64,000 nt of DNA from Hymenobacter canadensis (GTDB taxonomy: Bacteria; Bacteroidota; Bacteroidia; Cytophagales; Hymenobacteraceae), in contig NZ_CP114767.1 of NCBI RefSeq assembly GCF_027359925.1, positions 868,001 through 932,000 on the forward strand. The letters run 5' to 3'. The notes beneath the pieces are model-generated. The model was not told the DNA's origin, did not search any database, and worked only from the letters and a program-made list of their open reading frames with translations. The translations under genes were made by a program, and so were the position numbers. Below, one piece after another: positions 38,556 to 47,084 of this stretch. How positions within the stretch are numbered: position 1 is the first letter of the stretch; each line of letters starts with the position of its first letter.

Positions 38556-38676
38556 CCGTAATGCCGGTCGGCAGTGGGAGGTAAGGGAAGTATAGCGCCG
38601 GGCTTATCCTTTTTTGCGCCGGTGCGTACACCGACCAGATTTTCTCTCCTTCACTTCCCTCACACCACACTTTCCT

Positions 38677-39015
38677 ATGGTAGGTTTCATTCTCAAATTC
38701 CTGCTCACGGCCATCATCACCTATGTGCTGGCCAACTTCCTGCCCGGCGCCCACATTGCAGGCTTCAGCGACGCTATTCTGCTGGTGATTGTGCTGGCCG
38801 TGCTCAACGCCGTGCTCAAGCCCATTCTCAAGCTGCTCGGCTTCCCGATTACGGTGCTCACGCTGGGCCTGTTCCTGCTGGTCATCAACGCGGCCATCGT
38901 CATGATTGCCGATGCGCTGCTGGCAGGCTTTTCCGTGGACAATTTCCTGTACGCGCTGCTCTTCAGCGTCGTGCTGTCCGTCGTGACGTCCATCGTGGAC
39001 ATGGTGGTGGACTAA
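38677..39015 (+). CDS. YvlD-like phage-holin-family membrane protein
   Basis: The 112-residue protein MVGFILKFLLTAIITYVLAN consists of four membrane helices with the family pattern GAHIAGFSDAILLVIVLAV, LNAVLKPILKLLGFPITVLT and LGLFLLVINAAIVMIADALL. It belongs to Pfam PF04020 (YvlD), named after holin resemblance but present in bacterial chromosomes without phages. Its role is unknown; in Bacillus relatives belong to envelope-stress regulons. There is no endolysin or phage gene nearby. The ATG at 38677 is chosen over an upstream TTG. A strong terminator follows. Confidence 0.88.
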   Translation: MVGFILKFLLTAIITYVLANFLPGAHIAGFSDAILLVIVLAVLNAVLKPILKLLGFPITVLTLGLFLLVINAAIVMIADALLAGFSVDNFLYALLFSVVLSVVTSIVDMVVD

Positions 39016-39039
39016 CGTCCGGCGCCTGTTAGCGTAGAC

Positions 39040-39071
39040 AACCCCGGCTGCACAGGCAGCCGGGGTTTTTT
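39040..39071 (+). terminator. Terminator after the YvlD-like gene
   Basis: AACCCCGGCTGC pairs perfectly with GCAGCCGGGGTT across a 4-base loop and ends in T6. Confidence 0.92.
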
Positions 39072-39103
39072 ATGCCTCATCCTCACGCATAACCTTGATT
39101 TGC

Positions 39104-39634
39104 ATGACCACTACCTTACTTACCGACGTGCGCCGGACGCTGGCGGCAGAAACCGCGCCGGCTGCTGCCCTCACGCAGGTGCTGGAGCTCGTCGGGCAGG
39201 CGCTGGCCGCCGACCGCTGCTTTCTGTACGTGCGCGACCCGGCAGCTGGCCGCGGCCGCATTGCGCTCTGCTGGCGCCGCCACACCGACATTCCCAACCC
39301 CATCCACGACTGGCAAGACGATACCACCGACCTGCCGCAGGAAGACCCGCTGTTTCGGGCGGCCCTGGCGGCCAAGCCCTCGGTGTTCGTGGAAGACGTG
39401 GAAACCGCGCCGCCCACGGTGCTCAACCGCGCCTTCGAGCACAAAACCTTCGGCCATCGGGCCCTCATTCACGCGCACATCACCGAGCACGGCCAGCTGT
39501 GGGGGATCCTGCAGCCCTGCCTGTTCGGGCAGCCCCGCACCTGGACCGCCGACGAGCGGGCCGCTATTGAGAGCATCCTGCCGCTGCTGATGGCGCCCAT
39601 TAAGGCCTATATGCAGACCGTGACGACGAGCTGA
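39104..39634 (+). CDS. GAF domain protein
   Basis: The 176-residue product is a single GAF domain: ALTQVLELVGQALAADRCFL, YVRDPAAGRGRIALCWRR, the central PSVFVEDVETAPPTVLNRAF loop and RALIHAHITEHGQLWGILQP. No output domain follows. GAF domains bind small ligands, nucleotides or tetrapyrroles; the ligand cannot be deduced. There are Cys residues in ALCW and QPCLF but no bilin-lyase context. The start ATG at 39104 was preferred over a TTG nine bases upstream. It may be a stand-alone sensor acting by protein contact. Confidence 0.85.
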   Translation: MTTTLLTDVRRTLAAETAPAAALTQVLELVGQALAADRCFLYVRDPAAGRGRIALCWRRHTDIPNPIHDWQDDTTDLPQEDPLFRAALAAKPSVFVEDVETAPPTVLNRAFEHKTFGHRALIHAHITEHGQLWGILQPCLFGQPRTWTADERAAIESILPLLMAPIKAYMQTVTTS

Positions 39635-39659
39635 GGCCCGCCGCCGGGCAGTCCAACAG

Positions 39660-40568
39660 TCAGGCTGCCCCTCGGCGCCGCTGCCGCCATACGCGCAGCA
39701 TTGCCACGGCCAGCCCCAGCAACGCAACCAGCGGCCAGTTGGCTACCACGCCCAGCACCAGATTGGTGAGCAGTTGCCAGCCGCTGTAGAAAGATTCCAG
39801 CAACCGGCTTCCAAACGACAGTACCGGCTGGTCAGGAGTAGGGCGCGCCAGTTCTTGGTAGTAGTTCAGCGTGATGGTGGAGTAGGCCACCTCGTTGTCG
39901 AGGGTGCGCAGGCGGCTTTCGGTGGCTTCAATGTTCTCCCGGATTTCGCCCATGTTCTCCTCGATTTCCAGAATGTCCGCCACCTTGCGCGCCTGGCCCA
40001 GCAAGGCTAGATAGCGTTGTTCCAGTGCCCGTTTGGAGCGTAGCCGCGCCGATATATCGGCGTGCTGCGTGGTTACGTCGTCAGTGCTGAGCTCTTTGTG
40101 GCGGAGGGTGCCCAGGCGGTTGAGGCCGCTGAGCAGGGCCTCGAAGCGGGCCGGCGCCACCCGAAGCTTCACCTCGTGCTGCCACCGTTCGTCTACGCGG
40201 GTTTCCGATATTTCCTCCGCGTAGGCCCCAAACGCGCGGATGAGGCTATCTACCTGCTGATTGGCAAGGGCCAGGTCGGCTACTTTTATCTGGACTTCGG
40301 CATGGTACACCAGCTTGCGGGTGGCCGCGGGAGTGGCCCCATTGGTAGCAGGTGCGCCTAGGCCGCCGGGCGGTGGTGGAACGGGTGCTTCAGGCGCCAC
40401 TTCCAGCTTGTCCACCGATTCTTCGTACTGAGCAGAGGAAGGTGCCATCATCACGGCGGGCCGCGCTTCACCGGCGGCTTCCACTTCTCCGGCCGGTTCG
40501 GCGGGGTGGTCGGCGCAAGATGTTGCAAGCAATACAAACAGCAGCTGGGCAAGTGGCCTGATACGCAT
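39660..40568 (-). CDS. DUF4349 lipoprotein
   Basis: The 302-residue product starts MRIRPLAQLLFVLLATSCAD, a lipoprotein signal with lipobox LATSC. A Pro/Ala/Glu linker follows. Residues about 85-265 are DUF4349: YHAEVQIKVADLALANQQVD, LRVAPARFEALLSGLNRLG, the coiled-coil DILEIEENMGEIRENIEATE and STITLNYYQE. A membrane helix (VLGVVANWPLVALLGLAVAM) and a short Arg-rich cytoplasmic end close the protein. The family is widespread and uncharacterised, probably an envelope scaffold. The gene is transcribed toward the GAF gene with no obvious functional link. Confidence 0.88.
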   Translation of the reverse strand: MRIRPLAQLLFVLLATSCADHPAEPAGEVEAAGEARPAVMMAPSSAQYEESVDKLEVAPEAPVPPPPGGLGAPATNGATPAATRKLVYHAEVQIKVADLALANQQVDSLIRAFGAYAEEISETRVDERWQHEVKLRVAPARFEALLSGLNRLGTLRHKELSTDDVTTQHADISARLRSKRALEQRYLALLGQARKVADILEIEENMGEIRENIEATESRLRTLDNEVAYSTITLNYYQELARPTPDQPVLSFGSRLLESFYSGWQLLTNLVLGVVANWPLVALLGLAVAMLRVWRQRRRGAA

Positions 40569-40698
40569 AGCACGGAATGGAATAGGTGAAACAATCAACC
40601 TGCCCGCCGCCACTCCCAACCCTTCACCATGCAAACGCTGCCGCCAACTGAAACAGTATAGCCGCTTTCAAATACACCTAAGCCAGCCAGCTGAAACG

Positions 40699-40734
40699 CA
40701 AAATGCCCGGCTGCCAAAGCGGCAACTGGGCATT
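40699..40734 (-). terminator. Terminator of murA
   Basis: AATGCCC (40702-40708) pairs with GGGCATT (40728-40734), with a second inner stem TGCC/GGCA. The minus strand continues TTTTGCG. Confidence 0.7.
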
Positions 40735-40757
40735 AGTGCGCGGGAAAAGCGAACAGA

Positions 40758-42062
40758 CTACAGCCGGCGAATCTTGGCGCCGAGGGCCGTGAGGCGCTGG
40801 TCGATGTACTGGTAGCCGCGGTCAATCTGCTCCACGTTCTCAATCACGCTGCGGCCTTCGGCGGAGAGGGCCGCAATCAGCAGGGCCACGCCGGCCCGGA
40901 TATCGGGGGAGGTCATGCTGATGCCGCGCAGCTTCTGGCGCTGGTCGAGGCCGATGACGGTGGCGCGGTGCGGGTCGCAGAGAATCACTTGGGCGCCCAT
41001 GTCGATGAGCTTGTCGACAAAGAACAGGCGCGACTCGAACATCTTCTGGTGAATGAGCACCGTGCCTTTGGCCTGGGTGGCCACCACCAGCACAATGCTG
41101 AGCAGATCGGGCGTGAAGCCGGGCCAGGTGTGGTCGGAAACCGTCAGGATGGAGCCGTCGAGGTAGGTGGCAATTTCGTAGTGGTCCTGGGCCGGAATGT
41201 GGATGTCGTCGCCGCGGAACTCCAGCTTGATGCCCAGCTTGCGGAATGTGTCGGGGATGATGCCCAGCTCCGGAATCTGGCAGTCCTTGATGGTGATTTC
41301 CGAGCCCGTCATGGCCGCCAGCCCAATAAAGGAGCCGATTTCAATCATGTCGGGCAGCATGCGGTGCTCGGTGCCGCCGAGGCTTTGCACGCCTTCAATG
41401 GTGAGCAGGTTGGAGCCGATACCGTTGATTTTCGCGCCCATGCGCACCAGCATCTTGCACAGCTGCTGCAGATACGGCTCGCAGGCGGCGTTGTAGATGG
41501 TAGTGGTGCCCTGGGCCAGCGCGGCGGCCATCAAAATGTTGGCCGTGCCGGTTACCGAGGCTTCGTCCAGCATCATGTAGGCGCCGGTCAGGCCGTTGTC
41601 GGCCTTGATGCGGTAGAAGTCGGTGCCTTCCAGCGTGAGCTTGCCGCCCAGCTTCTCCAGGCCCAGGAAGTGCGTATCCATCGGCCGGCGGCCTATTTTG
41701 TCGCCGCCGGGCTTGGGCAGTTGGCACTTGCCGAAGCGGGTCAGCATCGGGCCCAGAATCATCACCGAGCCACGCAGCGCGCCGGCCTGAGCAATGAACT
41801 CAGGTGTATCGAGGTAGTCGAGGTTGACGGCGTCGGCCTGGAAGCGGTAGGTGTCGGAAGCCAGCTTGCCCACCTTCACGCCCATGTCGCGCAGCAGCTC
41901 AATCAGCTTGTTGACGTCGCGGATGTCGGGGATATTGGAAATCGTGACGGCCTCCGGCGTAAGCAGAACGGCGCAGAGGATTTGCAGGGCTTCGTTTTTG
42001 GCGCCCTGCGGCACAATTTCACCCTTCAGCGGATGCCCGCCGATTACTTCAAATGAAGCCAT
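40758..42062 (-). CDS. murA: UDP-N-acetylglucosamine 1-carboxyvinyltransferase
   Basis: The 434-residue enzyme transfers enolpyruvate from PEP to UDP-GlcNAc, the first step of peptidoglycan synthesis. Lys22 and Asn23 (PQGAKNEALQ) and the two-domain EPSP-synthase-like repeat pattern are present. The active-site loop reads LPKPGGDKIGRRPMDTHF: Asp121 takes the place of the catalytic Cys (Cys115 in E. coli). Cys-to-Asp enzymes remain active but are not alkylated by fosfomycin. The start MASFEVIGGHPLKGEI is family-typical; upstream codons are word-repeat sequence. It follows the DUF4290 gene, a common Bacteroidota arrangement. Confidence 0.95.
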   Translation of the reverse strand: MASFEVIGGHPLKGEIVPQGAKNEALQILCAVLLTPEAVTISNIPDIRDVNKLIELLRDMGVKVGKLASDTYRFQADAVNLDYLDTPEFIAQAGALRGSVMILGPMLTRFGKCQLPKPGGDKIGRRPMDTHFLGLEKLGGKLTLEGTDFYRIKADNGLTGAYMMLDEASVTGTANILMAAALAQGTTTIYNAACEPYLQQLCKMLVRMGAKINGIGSNLLTIEGVQSLGGTEHRMLPDMIEIGSFIGLAAMTGSEITIKDCQIPELGIIPDTFRKLGIKLEFRGDDIHIPAQDHYEIATYLDGSILTVSDHTWPGFTPDLLSIVLVVATQAKGTVLIHQKMFESRLFFVDKLIDMGAQVILCDPHRATVIGLDQRQKLRGISMTSPDIRAGVALLIAALSAEGRSVIENVEQIDRGYQYIDQRLTALGAKIRRL

Positions 42063-42065
42063 GTG

Positions 42066-42173
42066 TTGAGTAAGCTGCAAGCCGTAAGCTACAAGCCGCA
42101 AGCTGTGTATGGTTGATAAAGACAGAGCAACAGCAAGCGTGCAGCTTGTAGCGTACGGCTTGCAGCTCTTAGA
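42066..42173. repeat. Word-type inverted repeat (aagctgcaagc family)
   Basis: The gap between the DUF4290 stop and the murA start is filled by two arms (42066-42105, 42131-42172). AGCTGCAAGCCGTA followed by GCTACAAGC pairs across 24 positions with a single mismatch. The word family is shared with 24403-24540. Confidence 0.75.
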
Positions 42174-42908
42174 CTATTGTGGGGGCTGCTGCTGCTCCTG
42201 GCGGCCTTTTTTGCCCCCGCGGCGCTGCTTGTCGCGGCGGTTGCCGTTGCCGCCACTACCACCGTTGCCGCCGCGGCGGCCTTCGCGCTCCTGGCGCGGC
42301 TGGGGCACAATGAACGGAGCCGGGCGGGCACCGGCTGTGGCTGCCGGAGCGGCGGCCATTTCAAACAGGCTCTGCGCTTCCACGGTGGCCGGGTCCAGGG
42401 TGAGCTGGCCGCCGGACAGGTCTTTCAGGTGCTTGAGGATCGTGACGTCCTTGGCGTTTTCCTTGTTGTGCGAGCGGTACAGAAACTTCATCGTGCGGCC
42501 GATGGTGATGGTGGCCTGCTCGCGTTCCGTGGGGTCTTCCAGCGTGAGGGCCTTTTCCACCATCAGCTCTACACCGCGGCCGTAGGCGCGCAGCTTGAGG
42601 TTTTTCTCGGGGTAGGCCAGGGGCTTGGGCTGCTGGTGCAGCTCTTTCAGGCCTTTCAACTGGAAGGGCGCGTCAATGTCCAGGTCTTCGTCGGCCATCT
42701 CGTAGAGGTGGTTCCAGACTTTTTCCTGGGAGTTGGGCTGGTCGCGTAGGCTGGGCTGCAGCCGGAAAATCAGCTGCACGATCTGCGTGGCGCGGCGCGT
42801 GCGCTCGGCCTTGTCTTCCACTTCGCGCAGGCCCTGGATGAGCTGGAAAGTGGTTTGGCCGTACTCGCGCTGGAGCAGCTCGTGTTTATGTAAGATGGGA
42901 AGGGGCAT
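42174..42908 (-). CDS. DUF4290 domain protein
   Basis: The 244-residue product MPLPILHKHELLQREYGQTT matches DUF4290, a Bacteroidota-specific all-helical family. Residues 1-185 include LIQGLREVEDKAERTRRATQ, VWNHLYEMADEDLDIDAPF, YGRGVELMVEKALTLEDP and the FLYRSHNKENA motif. The last 60 residues are a disordered Arg/Gly/Lys/Gln tail (RREGRGG-like, ending EQQQPPQ), probably nucleic-acid binding. The function is unknown. Its regular position upstream of murA suggests a cell-envelope or growth role, but this is only synteny. A -7 box lies at 42947-42954. Confidence 0.88.
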   Translation of the reverse strand: MPLPILHKHELLQREYGQTTFQLIQGLREVEDKAERTRRATQIVQLIFRLQPSLRDQPNSQEKVWNHLYEMADEDLDIDAPFQLKGLKELHQQPKPLAYPEKNLKLRAYGRGVELMVEKALTLEDPTEREQATITIGRTMKFLYRSHNKENAKDVTILKHLKDLSGGQLTLDPATVEAQSLFEMAAAPAATAGARPAPFIVPQPRQEREGRRGGNGGSGGNGNRRDKQRRGGKKGRQEQQQPPQ

Positions 42909-42946
42909 TCTAAGAAAATAAGCGCCGGCGCAGGCCGGCGGCAGTG

Positions 42947-42954
42947 CAAAAATA
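42947..42954 (-). promoter_or_regulatory. -7 box of DUF4290-murA
   Basis: TATTTTTG on the minus strand fits TAnnTTTG, about 40 bases before the DUF4290 start codon. Confidence 0.5.
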
Positions 42955-43044
42955 GGAGGCTTTTGTTCCGGATCTGTACCAGCAAAGCAGCGTTAGCCGG
43001 TGGGTAGGCGCGCCTGGCTACCGGCGTGCGGCCCGGAACAACGG

Positions 43045-45309
43045 TTAGCCCAGCACGCGCAATTTCGCAAAACTCAGCAATAACGTCTTCTCGCCGACCT
43101 CGTCGAAGTTGATGATGGCTTTGGTGGAGCCCTGCACGGTTTCCAGCTTGGTTACCTGGCCGAAGCCGAACTTGGGGTGCTCGACGCGCTGGCCGGTCTG
43201 CAGGTTGCTGGTGTCGGAAGGTACGAAATCAGCCGGTGCCACGTACTTGGTGGCGGCTGTCTTACGCGGCGCCGGCGGAATCAGGTTCGAGCGGCGCTCA
43301 AATACGTGCCCAAACGGCGACTCACCCGGTCCGGCGCGGTCGGGCCCGGGGCCGGCCGAGTACTTGAAGTCCACATACTTCGGGTCGATTTCGTCGAGGA
43401 AGCGGCTTTTCTCGCAGCTGCGCAGGTTGCCCCACTGGTAGCGGGAGGTGGCGTAGCTGAGCGTCAGTTTTTTCTCGGCCCGCGTGATGGCCACGTAGAA
43501 CAGGCGGCGCTCCTCCTCCAGGTCGGCGCGGGAGGTTATCATCATCTGGCTCGGAAACAGGTTTTCCTCCATGCCCACGATGTAGACGTTGCGGAACTCC
43601 AGGCCCTTGGCCGAGTGAATGGTCATCATGGTCACCTGCTCGCCCTCGGCCTGGGCGTCCTTGGTGTCGGCGTCGGTCACCAGGGCAATGTCCTGCAGGA
43701 AGGCGCCCAGCGTTTTTTCCTCACGCTCGGGGTCTTCCACGAAAGCCTTCACGCCGTTCAATAGTTCCTGGATGTTCTCGTAGCGGCTCAGGCCCTCAAT
43801 GCTTTTATCGGCGTAGAGCTCCTCAATCATGCCCGAGTTCTTGGCAATGAACTTGGCGGCCTCGAAGGCGTCTTCCTTGGCCGCCACGGCCGTGTAGGCC
43901 TTGATTTTCTCGGCGAAGTCCACAATCGGGTTGGCGGCGCGGGCGGGCAGAAACTGGTCGGCGTTGGCCACCACTTCCCAGATGGTGTGGTTGCTTTCCT
44001 CGGCCGCGTTGATGAGCTTGGCAATGGTCGTGTCGCCGATGCCGCGCTTGGGGTAGTTTATCACGCGGCGCAAGGCCTGCTCGTCGTTGGGGTTCACCGT
44101 GAGGCGCAGGTAGGCCACCAAATCCTTAATTTCCTTGCGCTGGTAGAAGCTCAGGCCACCGACAATCTTGTACTTGATGTTGAGCTTGCGCAACGATTCC
44201 TCCATGGCCCGGCTTTGGGCGTTGGTGCGGTACAGGATGGCAAAGTCGTCGTACGACAGATGCTGGTTCATCTTGTCCTCGTAGATGCTCTGGGCCACCA
44301 GCTTGCCTTCCTCGTTGTCGGAGGCGGCCTTCAGTACCTCAATCAGCGGGCCTTCCTCGTTGTCGGAAAACACGTCCTTGCGCAACTGGGCCTGGTTGTT
44401 TTTGATAACCGAGTTGGCCGCCCACACGATGTTCTTGGTGGAGCGGTAGTTCTGCTCCAGCTTGAACACCTGCAGCTCAGGGTAGTCTTTCTCGAAATTC
44501 AGTATGTTCTGAATGTCGGCGCCCCGGAAGGCATAGATGCTCTGCGCGTCGTCGCCGACCACGCAGATGTTGCGCTCCTTGGCGGCCAGCTTGCGCGCAA
44601 TCAGGTACTGGGAGTAGTTGGTGTCCTGGTACTCGTCCACCATCACGTACCGGAACATGTTCTGGTACTTGTTCAGCACGTCGGGGTGCTCCCGGAACAG
44701 CACGTTGGTCTGGTAGAGCAGGTCGTCGAAGTCCATGGCCCCGGCCTTGAAGCAACGAGCGGCATACTGCTGATAGATGGCGCCCAGCTTGGGCCGCAGC
44801 GCCGCCTCGTCGTCCTGCCGGATAACGGGGTCGTTGAGGTACTGCTGCACCGAAATCAGCTTGTTTTTGGCCGACGAAATGCGCCCCAGCACCATATTGG
44901 GCTTGTAGAGCTTGTCGTCGAGCTCCATTTCCTTCAGAATCTGCCCGATGAGGGTTTTGCTGTCCTGAGTATCGTAGATGGTGAAGGAGCGGGGGTAGCC
45001 CATCTTGTCGGCCTCAGAGCGCAGAATACGCGCGAAGATGCTGTGGAAGGTGCCCATCCACAGGTTCTTGGCGTTCGTGCCAACCACCTTCTCAATCCGG
45101 GCGCGCATTTCCTTGGCGGCCTTGTTGGTGAAGGTGAGGGCCAGCACATTGAACGGATCGACGCCTTGCTCCAACAGATTGGCAATGCGGTAGGTGAGCA
45201 CCCGGGTTTTGCCCGAGCCCGCGCCAGCTATAATCATGCAAGGGCCTTCGATTTGCATCACGGCGGCCGCCTGCGAGGGGTTCAGTAACGAGTGATAATC
45301 GAGTCCCAT
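43045..45309 (-). CDS. UvrD/PcrA-type ATP-dependent DNA helicase
   Basis: The 754-residue superfamily 1A helicase unwinds 3' to 5' in repair and replication restart. Motifs in order: LNPSQAAAV (Q motif), Walker A AGAGSGKTRVLTYRIANLL, TFTNKAAKEM, Walker B VDEYQDTN, GDDAQSIYAFRGAD, LEQNYRS, TIHSAKGLEFRNVY and the arginine motif YVAITRAEKKL. The C-terminal GQRVEHPKFGFGQVTKLE to INFDEVGEKTLLL is the Tudor-like PcrA domain that contacts RNA polymerase. PcrA and UvrD cannot be told apart here. A -7 box lies at 45354-45361. Confidence 0.93.
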   Translation of the reverse strand: MGLDYHSLLNPSQAAAVMQIEGPCMIIAGAGSGKTRVLTYRIANLLEQGVDPFNVLALTFTNKAAKEMRARIEKVVGTNAKNLWMGTFHSIFARILRSEADKMGYPRSFTIYDTQDSKTLIGQILKEMELDDKLYKPNMVLGRISSAKNKLISVQQYLNDPVIRQDDEAALRPKLGAIYQQYAARCFKAGAMDFDDLLYQTNVLFREHPDVLNKYQNMFRYVMVDEYQDTNYSQYLIARKLAAKERNICVVGDDAQSIYAFRGADIQNILNFEKDYPELQVFKLEQNYRSTKNIVWAANSVIKNNQAQLRKDVFSDNEEGPLIEVLKAASDNEEGKLVAQSIYEDKMNQHLSYDDFAILYRTNAQSRAMEESLRKLNIKYKIVGGLSFYQRKEIKDLVAYLRLTVNPNDEQALRRVINYPKRGIGDTTIAKLINAAEESNHTIWEVVANADQFLPARAANPIVDFAEKIKAYTAVAAKEDAFEAAKFIAKNSGMIEELYADKSIEGLSRYENIQELLNGVKAFVEDPEREEKTLGAFLQDIALVTDADTKDAQAEGEQVTMMTIHSAKGLEFRNVYIVGMEENLFPSQMMITSRADLEEERRLFYVAITRAEKKLTLSYATSRYQWGNLRSCEKSRFLDEIDPKYVDFKYSAGPGPDRAGPGESPFGHVFERRSNLIPPAPRKTAATKYVAPADFVPSDTSNLQTGQRVEHPKFGFGQVTKLETVQGSTKAIINFDEVGEKTLLLSFAKLRVLG

Positions 45310-45353
45310 GCGTGGTAAGTCAGAATCGGAAACTAAGCCGGTTGGCTTGTTAG

Positions 45354-45361
45354 CAAAGGTA
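45354..45361 (-). promoter_or_regulatory. -7 box of the helicase gene
   Basis: TACCTTTG on the minus strand, 45 bases before the start codon, matches TAnnTTTG. Confidence 0.5.
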
Positions 45362-45445
45362 GGGCTTTGAGGCGGGGGAAGGAAATGATACTAACAGCGG
45401 ATAGATTGAGGTTGTATCTTCGGTGGCTATTAACAACCATCACGG

Positions 45446-45802
45446 ATGGATACCTCTTATATACATTCATCTTGGCGCAACAACGCTCCGATTGGAGCTG
45501 TTGCCGCGCTAGCTTATTATGGGTTTGGGTTCGGAATCTGCTTCGGATTGGCGCAATTCATGCCTGTAGCCGATATGTGTAATCCGGGTTTACCTCTGGG
45601 AGTTGGCGCTTTACTAGTAGCTATTGGGGCTATACAAGTGTTAGTTGTGCTGATTATACTGCTGACGCGCAACCACAACCGATTTATCGTAGGGTACTTC
45701 GTTGGCCATATTCTAGTATTGGGTGGGATATGGCTTGAGTTAGCTTCAGCTACAAATAAGCTAGCATACGCAGCAACGCAGGAACTACACGCCGTATCTT
45801 AG
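45446..45802 (+). CDS. Small membrane protein of unknown function
   Basis: The 118-residue product has three hydrophobic segments (PIGAVAALAYYGFGFGICFG, VGALLVAIGAIQVLVVLIIL and FVGHILVLGGIWLELA). I do not recognise a family. Its DNA is clearly more AT-rich than the genes on both sides and uses codons such as TTA, ATA and AGT, suggesting recent acquisition or weak selection. It ends four bases before the GTG start of the glycosyltransferase, so coupling is possible. A near -7 box (TATCTTCG) precedes it by about 30 bases. A competing frame from 45367 is less membrane-like and was rejected. Confidence 0.6.
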   Translation: MDTSYIHSSWRNNAPIGAVAALAYYGFGFGICFGLAQFMPVADMCNPGLPLGVGALLVAIGAIQVLVVLIILLTRNHNRFIVGYFVGHILVLGGIWLELASATNKLAYAATQELHAVS

Positions 45803-45806
45803 CCCG

Positions 45807-46964
45807 GTGAATCCTGCCGTGCTTACTTCCGTCAAAACCAAGTTTCCGCTGTCCATTCTGTGCCTGTCGGATAGTTGGGGCGGGCTGGAGTTGAATACGG
45901 CTCGGTTTGCCGGCTGGATGCAGCAGCGGGGCTGGCCCGTGCAGGTAATCACCCGCGCCGGCTCCCCGCTAGCCGTCCGGGCCGCCGAGCTGGGCCTGCT
46001 CGTAGTGCCGTTCGAGAACCGCTGGAAAGCCCTCGACGTGCCCGCCGCCCGCCGGCTGGTCGGGGTACTGCGCGCATTCGGCACCGGCGCCCTGCTCATC
46101 ACCCGCAACGCCGATCTGGGCGTGGCCGTGCTGGCCAAACGGCTGTACAGTCCCGGTATGCCGCTGGTGTATCAGCAGCACATGCAGCTGGGGCTGGCCA
46201 AGCGCGGGCTGGTGCACACGCTGCGCTACAAGGCCCTGGCCGCCTGGCTCGCGCCGCTGCCCGGCCTGGCCCGACAGGTGCTCGAGAAAACCCGGCTGGC
46301 TCCCGAAAAGCTGCACGTAGTGCCTCTGGGTGTGGAGCTGGACAAGTTTATGGACGAGCAGCTAACCACCACCGAAGCCCGCCGCCAGCTACACCTGGAG
46401 CTGCCCGCCGGGGCCGTGCTGCTGGGCCTAATCGGGCGGTTTGATGATGGCAAGGGGCAGGATTTTCTGGTGGAGGCATTGGCCCGGCTACGGCCCCGGT
46501 TCCCGCAGCTGCACCTGCTGCTCGTCGGGGAGCCCACCCGCAATGAAGGCACTGCCTACTACGAGGCCCTGCTCACCCGCATCCGGGAGCTGGGCCTGAC
46601 CGATGCCGTGCACCTGCGCGGCTTCACGCCCCAGCCCGAAGTCGCCTACCGCGCCCTCGACGTTTCCATCACGGCTTCTACCAATGAAACCTACGGCATG
46701 GTGACCATTGAGGCCCTGGCAGCCGGCCGGCCGGTGGTGGGCGCGGCGGCCGGCGGTACCCGGGAGCTGCTGGCCGACAACCGCACCGGCCTGCTGTTCG
46801 AACTGCGCAACGAAGCCGCGTTTGCCGCCTGCATCGAGCGGCTATTGACGGAGCCCGGTTTGGCCGAGCGGCTGGGGGCGGCAGGGCAGGCCGAGGCGTT
46901 GGCCACGTACGCCCACACCCGGCAGTGCGAGCTAACGGAACAAGTGCTGTGGCGGCTGGGGTAA
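45807..46964 (+). CDS. Glycosyltransferase family 4 protein
   Basis: The 385-residue GT-B enzyme shows an N-terminal acceptor domain (LSDSWGGLELNTARFAGWMQ) and a GT4 C-terminal domain: VVPLGVELDKF, LIGRFDDGKGQDFLVEALA, HLLLVGEP, VHLRGFTPQPEVAYRALDV and the donor-binding ASTNETYGMVTIEALAAGRP followed by GGTRELL. It transfers a sugar from an activated nucleotide donor, probably in polysaccharide or glycolipid synthesis; donor and acceptor are unknown. The GTG at 45807 was used because no ATG precedes the fold. There is no surrounding polysaccharide cluster. Confidence 0.9.
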   Translation: MNPAVLTSVKTKFPLSILCLSDSWGGLELNTARFAGWMQQRGWPVQVITRAGSPLAVRAAELGLLVVPFENRWKALDVPAARRLVGVLRAFGTGALLITRNADLGVAVLAKRLYSPGMPLVYQQHMQLGLAKRGLVHTLRYKALAAWLAPLPGLARQVLEKTRLAPEKLHVVPLGVELDKFMDEQLTTTEARRQLHLELPAGAVLLGLIGRFDDGKGQDFLVEALARLRPRFPQLHLLLVGEPTRNEGTAYYEALLTRIRELGLTDAVHLRGFTPQPEVAYRALDVSITASTNETYGMVTIEALAAGRPVVGAAAGGTRELLADNRTGLLFELRNEAAFAACIERLLTEPGLAERLGAAGQAEALATYAHTRQCELTEQVLWRLG

Positions 46965-46971
46965 AAGCGGG

Positions 46972-46979
46972 TATCTTTG
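46972..46979 (+). promoter_or_regulatory. -7 box of the DUF3109 gene
   Basis: TATCTTTG is an exact TAnnTTTG match 8 bases after the glycosyltransferase stop. Transcription from it would start near 46987, which excludes the TTG at 46977 and favours the ATG at 47085. Confidence 0.55.
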
Positions 46980-47084
46980 TGTTGCCGATTTCCTGTCGCG
47001 GGCCCCGACGGTTTTACTACCGTTCCAGGCTGTCCTCTGACTCCGCTGCAAAACCGTCGGCATGTGCTGCGGAACCCCATTCCC

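Noticed and set aside
38677..39015. Holin-family protein as a sign of prophage
   Set aside because: The YvlD family is chromosomal and no phage structural, lysis or integrase gene is in the window.
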